DNA of 64,000 bases, from positions 62,001-126,000 of the forward strand of contig VTPC01090882.1 in NCBI GenBank assembly GCA_011009095.1. The letters are read 5' to 3'. The notes under the pieces are model-generated. The model had not been told where the DNA came from. It did not search any database and was given only the letters and a program-made list of their open reading frames with translations. The DNA is from Ignelater luminosus (lineage: Eukaryota; Arthropoda; Insecta; Coleoptera; Elateridae). Shown here in pieces: positions 59,951-64,000 of the stretch. Each line of letters starts with the position of its first letter. Positions within the stretch are counted from its first letter, which is position 1. The position numbers and the translations under genes are program-made.

Positions 59951-62900
59951 CTAAATACCATAAATGCTGCAAATAAGTCAACAAGGTTTTCTAGTTGTTT
60001 ATAGGATACTATCTGTATCTTAAATTAGCTTTGTAAGCTAATTCTAGAGTTTCTAACCGTAATTCCTACAGCAGAGTATTGATTAAAATCCGACACAGTT
60101 CAAAATCTTTACGAGCTCAATCCTAATTGAGTAAAGGTAAGTTAAACCTATCAGGCAATGATTTCTTTTAACTATTAGTCATTTTTATCTCATAAGGTAG
60201 GATGTTTACAGTAAACCCTACGGAAAGAAAAAAATGATCTAGCAACTCCGTGACATTATTCTTTTCCTAGACAGATTTGGCTTTAGAAAAGGTTAATAAA
60301 CTTCTTCAGGTATCAGTATTTATAGCGTCTTCATTCTTTCCCAACCTCTACTATTATGCATTGGAAGGTTCACCTTTAAAATTCTCACTTTGATTGAAAA
60401 GCAGTCTCTCAGCTTCTAAAGTAAGTCCCTTCAACGGGAGAATAAAACACCCTGATCTTTCTTTATTTCCGAAGTCTGTTAATTTCCTTTTTTCTTATAG
60501 GAGGCACTTTCTGAGACATAAAAATGCCAAACTCTCTCTGAATTCTGTAGGACATAGCCCTCTCTTACTCTGTGAAATTCAACAAGATGTTTCCCTTCAC
60601 CGACCCATAAAAAAATACCAAAAAATACTTCTTCTGTTTTTATAAACTCAAAAGAACGTTGCCCTCCTCTAATCAGTGCAATGTTTAAACACGTTCGTGC
60701 TATCTAACTAGGTCCGTTCGAATGAGAAAGAAGGAATTTTTGCAAGTGCTTGCATATCAACTTCTCATGCAAACCTTGCCAATGAGGTATGGTGTAAATT
60801 CAAGGTCTTTAGCTTGCAGAAGAAAATAATTCATAACTGGAAATTATAATCAATAACAAAAAGTTTGTTGCTAATTCTTGCCTTTTCGTTCTGGTTCTTT
60901 AATTCTGATAGACTGAAGTATAGTGCAGAAAGGTTTAGGAACCATAGGGCATTATTTTATGTCACGATCATATACCAAGATCGTTATGATAATGATTTTT
61001 GGGTTTAAGATGACAATTTGGAGCTGTTCTAGACGAAATTGATTCAAACTACCTTGCATTTATGTAACTTTTGACCACTAAGCCAACTGACTCACTTTTC
61101 AGTGCCAATGCACGATCTTTATTTATTTTACTTTGTTAGGAACGAATTCAACTAATTTTTCAGGTAGGATCTAAAGCTCTAGTAAGAACCACTTAAGTTG
61201 TCCCAAACCAAAAATGAAAAAATTCTGTGTGTTGCCAATAGGCCCATATATCATGATACAAATGGTTCAAGTTTTAATTCAAAAAAAGAAAACAACCGAC
61301 TTGAAAAAAATTATCAGTCTGCGAAATCTAATTGAATTGAAAAATCCGAACAACTGACTCAGAAGTCAAGACGTTCCACAGATCCAAAAAGCTTAACCGT
61401 CTTGAATGGTCCAGAAAAAACCAATACAGGTTTAAGAAGACAAGGATATTCCGGCTCAAAGCATGTTGGCGGCCTTTTGCAAAAGTTGTTTTTGCTTCCT
61501 TAGAGGGTACCTCCTCAAGGCATATGGGGTCTCCTCGGGCTTCAAATCAGACTGATTTCGAAATAGACATTTGGAGGTCCTTGTTCTTGTAAAATGACAG
61601 CCGGGTGGCAACCTTACTTTGGCTCTTTTAGATTGCGCCTAATATGCCTAACGTTTTGTGTTAGCCCTGATCAGTCATCGTACAGCTTTCACAGTGTGCT
61701 TGCTATTTGAGATGTGAAATATTTTAAATTCTTGCTTAAAAATGTTTTTCTTTGTTCCTTCTTCTGGATGCAAAAATGCGTGATGTAGAACCAAGTGAAA
61801 TCTAGTCCTAACAAAGAAACTACACTACTACGTCCTATGTACATATGAAATAATACAGAAAACATAAATAGAACACATTCTGCTGTAGATTTCCCACCTA
61901 AGGTTTGATTATCAGAAAAAGAATTTGATTCAGGCTGATGTCGCATTTTCCATAAAATTCTTAACGGAACAAACAATTCAGGAGAGGGGTGTACTCTAAA
62001 AATATAAATTCTCCTAACAAAATCTCTAAGACATTCCATTATCAAAACAGAAAAGAAAATTGTTTAAGATAAACATTTATATTTTGTTGATCACCCTGTA
62101 TTATTACATCTAACCTCAATAAGTTTGTTAAGCTGTTGCTACTATATACGTTATAAAATCCCATCAGTTAAATGTGTAATTGAAATTAATTTTAAGTTTT
62201 GTACGGTTATTAAATCAGAAATGAAAGGAAACATTAGTTAAAAGGAACGCTAAACTTGAACATTCAGAAAATTATAATTTTGGAATCTGTAGAAAATGTG
62301 GCAACAAATTCGACACCCAAATTAATTTACATACATATACAGCACTCGCGGGAAGGTGTTATGAAATACACAACTTTTAGTTTATCTTTCGTTTTGGTGT
62401 ACACCAAATGTATTTAAATTTACATACCTTAAATGTAAATGCTTTAAAAGTCATACAATTTAATCTGTTGTTGGTTTAAATAATAATAATTAAATTGCAT
62501 GTTTTGTGTTCCTTCAGGCAATTGAAAGCAAAAATTATAATTAATCGTATCTGCAGAAAATTCTGTTTTGAAATCTGTGCATTAAACAAGGTCTCTAGCG
62601 TGCAACTAATGAAAATTACACTGCGGCGTGGATGCATCTTAAAATTGGCGTATTAATTTTCACATTCGCGTGCCTTTGAAAAGTTTTACCTTTTTCGTTT
62701 CGAGTGGAGCTTGTTTCCCTAAGCATTAAGGGTAATAAAATGTAAATGCATTCATATTTTTATTCAAAATTTTAATCTTAACCTTATTTGCAGTCCCTTA
62801 TAACACCATTAAAGGACGAACCGGGGCATAATAGCTATGGCACTTCCACTGTATGTATATGTCGTAGTAATACGTATATACGGAGACTTTTCGCAAAATG

Positions 62901-64000
62901 GGGAAAAATTGAAGAGTCTTACAGTGCGCACAAATAACCCTCTTGAAACCATTTTCTTGATACTTCTATTGCTATTAGAGGTTAGTATTGATGCAGTCGT
63001 CACATGCAATCTCCAGTTCAGACTTTGCTGCAGTAATCAGACCGTAGTATCTGGAACACGTTGCAGTAACCTTTGTTAAATTTGGTTTCACAATAAATTG
63101 CGGGTTCCTTTATTATTTTCTTTTTTAATGCCATTACTAGCATGAAAAAGACAGTAACGTAAAAGCTTTTGATAATTTTTAAAATGCCGGAATAGATTTG
63201 AATATTAAATTTTATTTATATTAAAGATAGGTTTAGTGCCAATAAAATGTGTATTTTACAATGCAGCAAAAGTTTTTAGTTCCAAATACAATTTGAAATA
63301 TTTAAAATTGTTTTATAGAAAAATCCGCTTACTGAACTACTTTATGGTTACTAATAACGTACTGCAATTTGGAGTGAGCTGCTATTAGGGAGCTATGCAG
63401 TTGCTTTTCGTTAAATAATAAATACATTCTAAAAGCTCTGCATTATCCTATTTCAATCTATTTTTAGCTAGCCCTTATTGCTTGTTTTCATATCATATCG
63501 TCTATATACCTACTCGCAAATATCTGCATTTCTATGTGAATGTTGGAAAAATAGTTTTTCAGTTTCTTTGTGACAAATGGCAAACAAAACTTGTCGCTAC
63601 TATGATGATACTTTTAATTTTGGTTCAGAACAGGAAATTTGTAGACGTAAGAAGGGATGATCTCTGGGCGACCTTTATGAGCAAACCTTTCACTTAAAGA
63701 CATACTGTTTTTTATGACGAGTTAAAAGGATGTTTTAAAGTTTCCAAACTAAAACTATCAATTTTAATGATTACGTCAGTTTTACAGTCAGCAGAAAATG
63801 CTGCTAAACTATCAAACAATACTTCCAAAAGCACTTGGGCTGGGCGTGTAGATCTTCAGGTCGGTTGTAGTTATCTTAGGTAATAAACTAAATTATTTTG
63901 TTTATTTAAACATTTCTTACAAGACGGACTTTAAAATTTCGAATATGCCGGTGCTTGTAATGTTAGTAATAATAGTAAACAAGACTTGTTACGTTCCTTC
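59951..64000. other. AT-rich non-coding tract to the right edge
   Basis: No gene recognised. A caccctgta word at 62,091 is the complement of the acagggtg end motif seen at 3,200 and inside the foldback elements. The open frame at 61,689-62,045 (minus, 118 codons) and the frames at 62,809-63,079 and 63,482-63,697 have no recognisable domain. Confidence 0.5.

Overview
The window looks like AT-rich insect nuclear DNA. The evidence is the set of repeats: an irritans-group mariner close to Himar1, RTE-like LINEs, a pogo-type DNA transposon, a gypsy-type LTR element, a BEL/Pao fragment, foldback elements and a small TTAA-flanked MITE. The species cannot be read from the sequence. I found no convincing host protein gene, tRNA, rRNA or CRISPR array. 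The window is best read as an intergenic or intronic tract built from transposable elements of different ages.

Layout. 1-3,075: decayed minus-strand LINE, running off the left edge, with a 205-bp tandem duplication in its endonuclease. About 9.6-10.4 kb and 11.2-12.2 kb: two related foldback elements, each nearly a full-length palindrome. 14.74-17.56 kb: pogo-type element with degenerate inverted ends, a broken minus-strand transposase and a PHD-like C-terminal finger. 18.2-22.1 kb: a second minus-strand LINE, split by a decayed minus-strand mariner (19.64-20.95 kb); a 10-N assembly gap and a 207-bp duplication sit in that mariner. 22.6-23.1 kb: faint retroelement C-terminus. 25.5-26.9 kb: broken gene of a dispersed Cys-rich family. 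27.4-27.75 kb: orphan BEL/Pao integrase piece. 38.5-40.46 kb: third, 5'-truncated minus-strand LINE. 43.05-45.51 kb: minus-strand LTR element with primer-binding-like site and polypurine tract but no recognisable proteins. 46.49-46.70 kb: MITE. 47.86-49.15 kb: structurally complete mariner, the only intact gene seen. 53.79-54.71 kb and 58.6-58.9 kb: a collagen-like GGNCC-rich repeat family. 59.58-59.95 kb: a 180-190-bp tandem duplication.

These parts do not form one pathway. The order of insertion can be partly read: mariner remnant inside LINE, and a young mariner with 30-bp ends identical over their whole length. The features most worth following are the intact mariner with an unusual WVPRLL motif, the foldback pair, the protein-less LTR element with a 17-bp repeat next to its primer site, and the collagen-like repeats. 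I saw nothing that amounts to a new multi-gene system.
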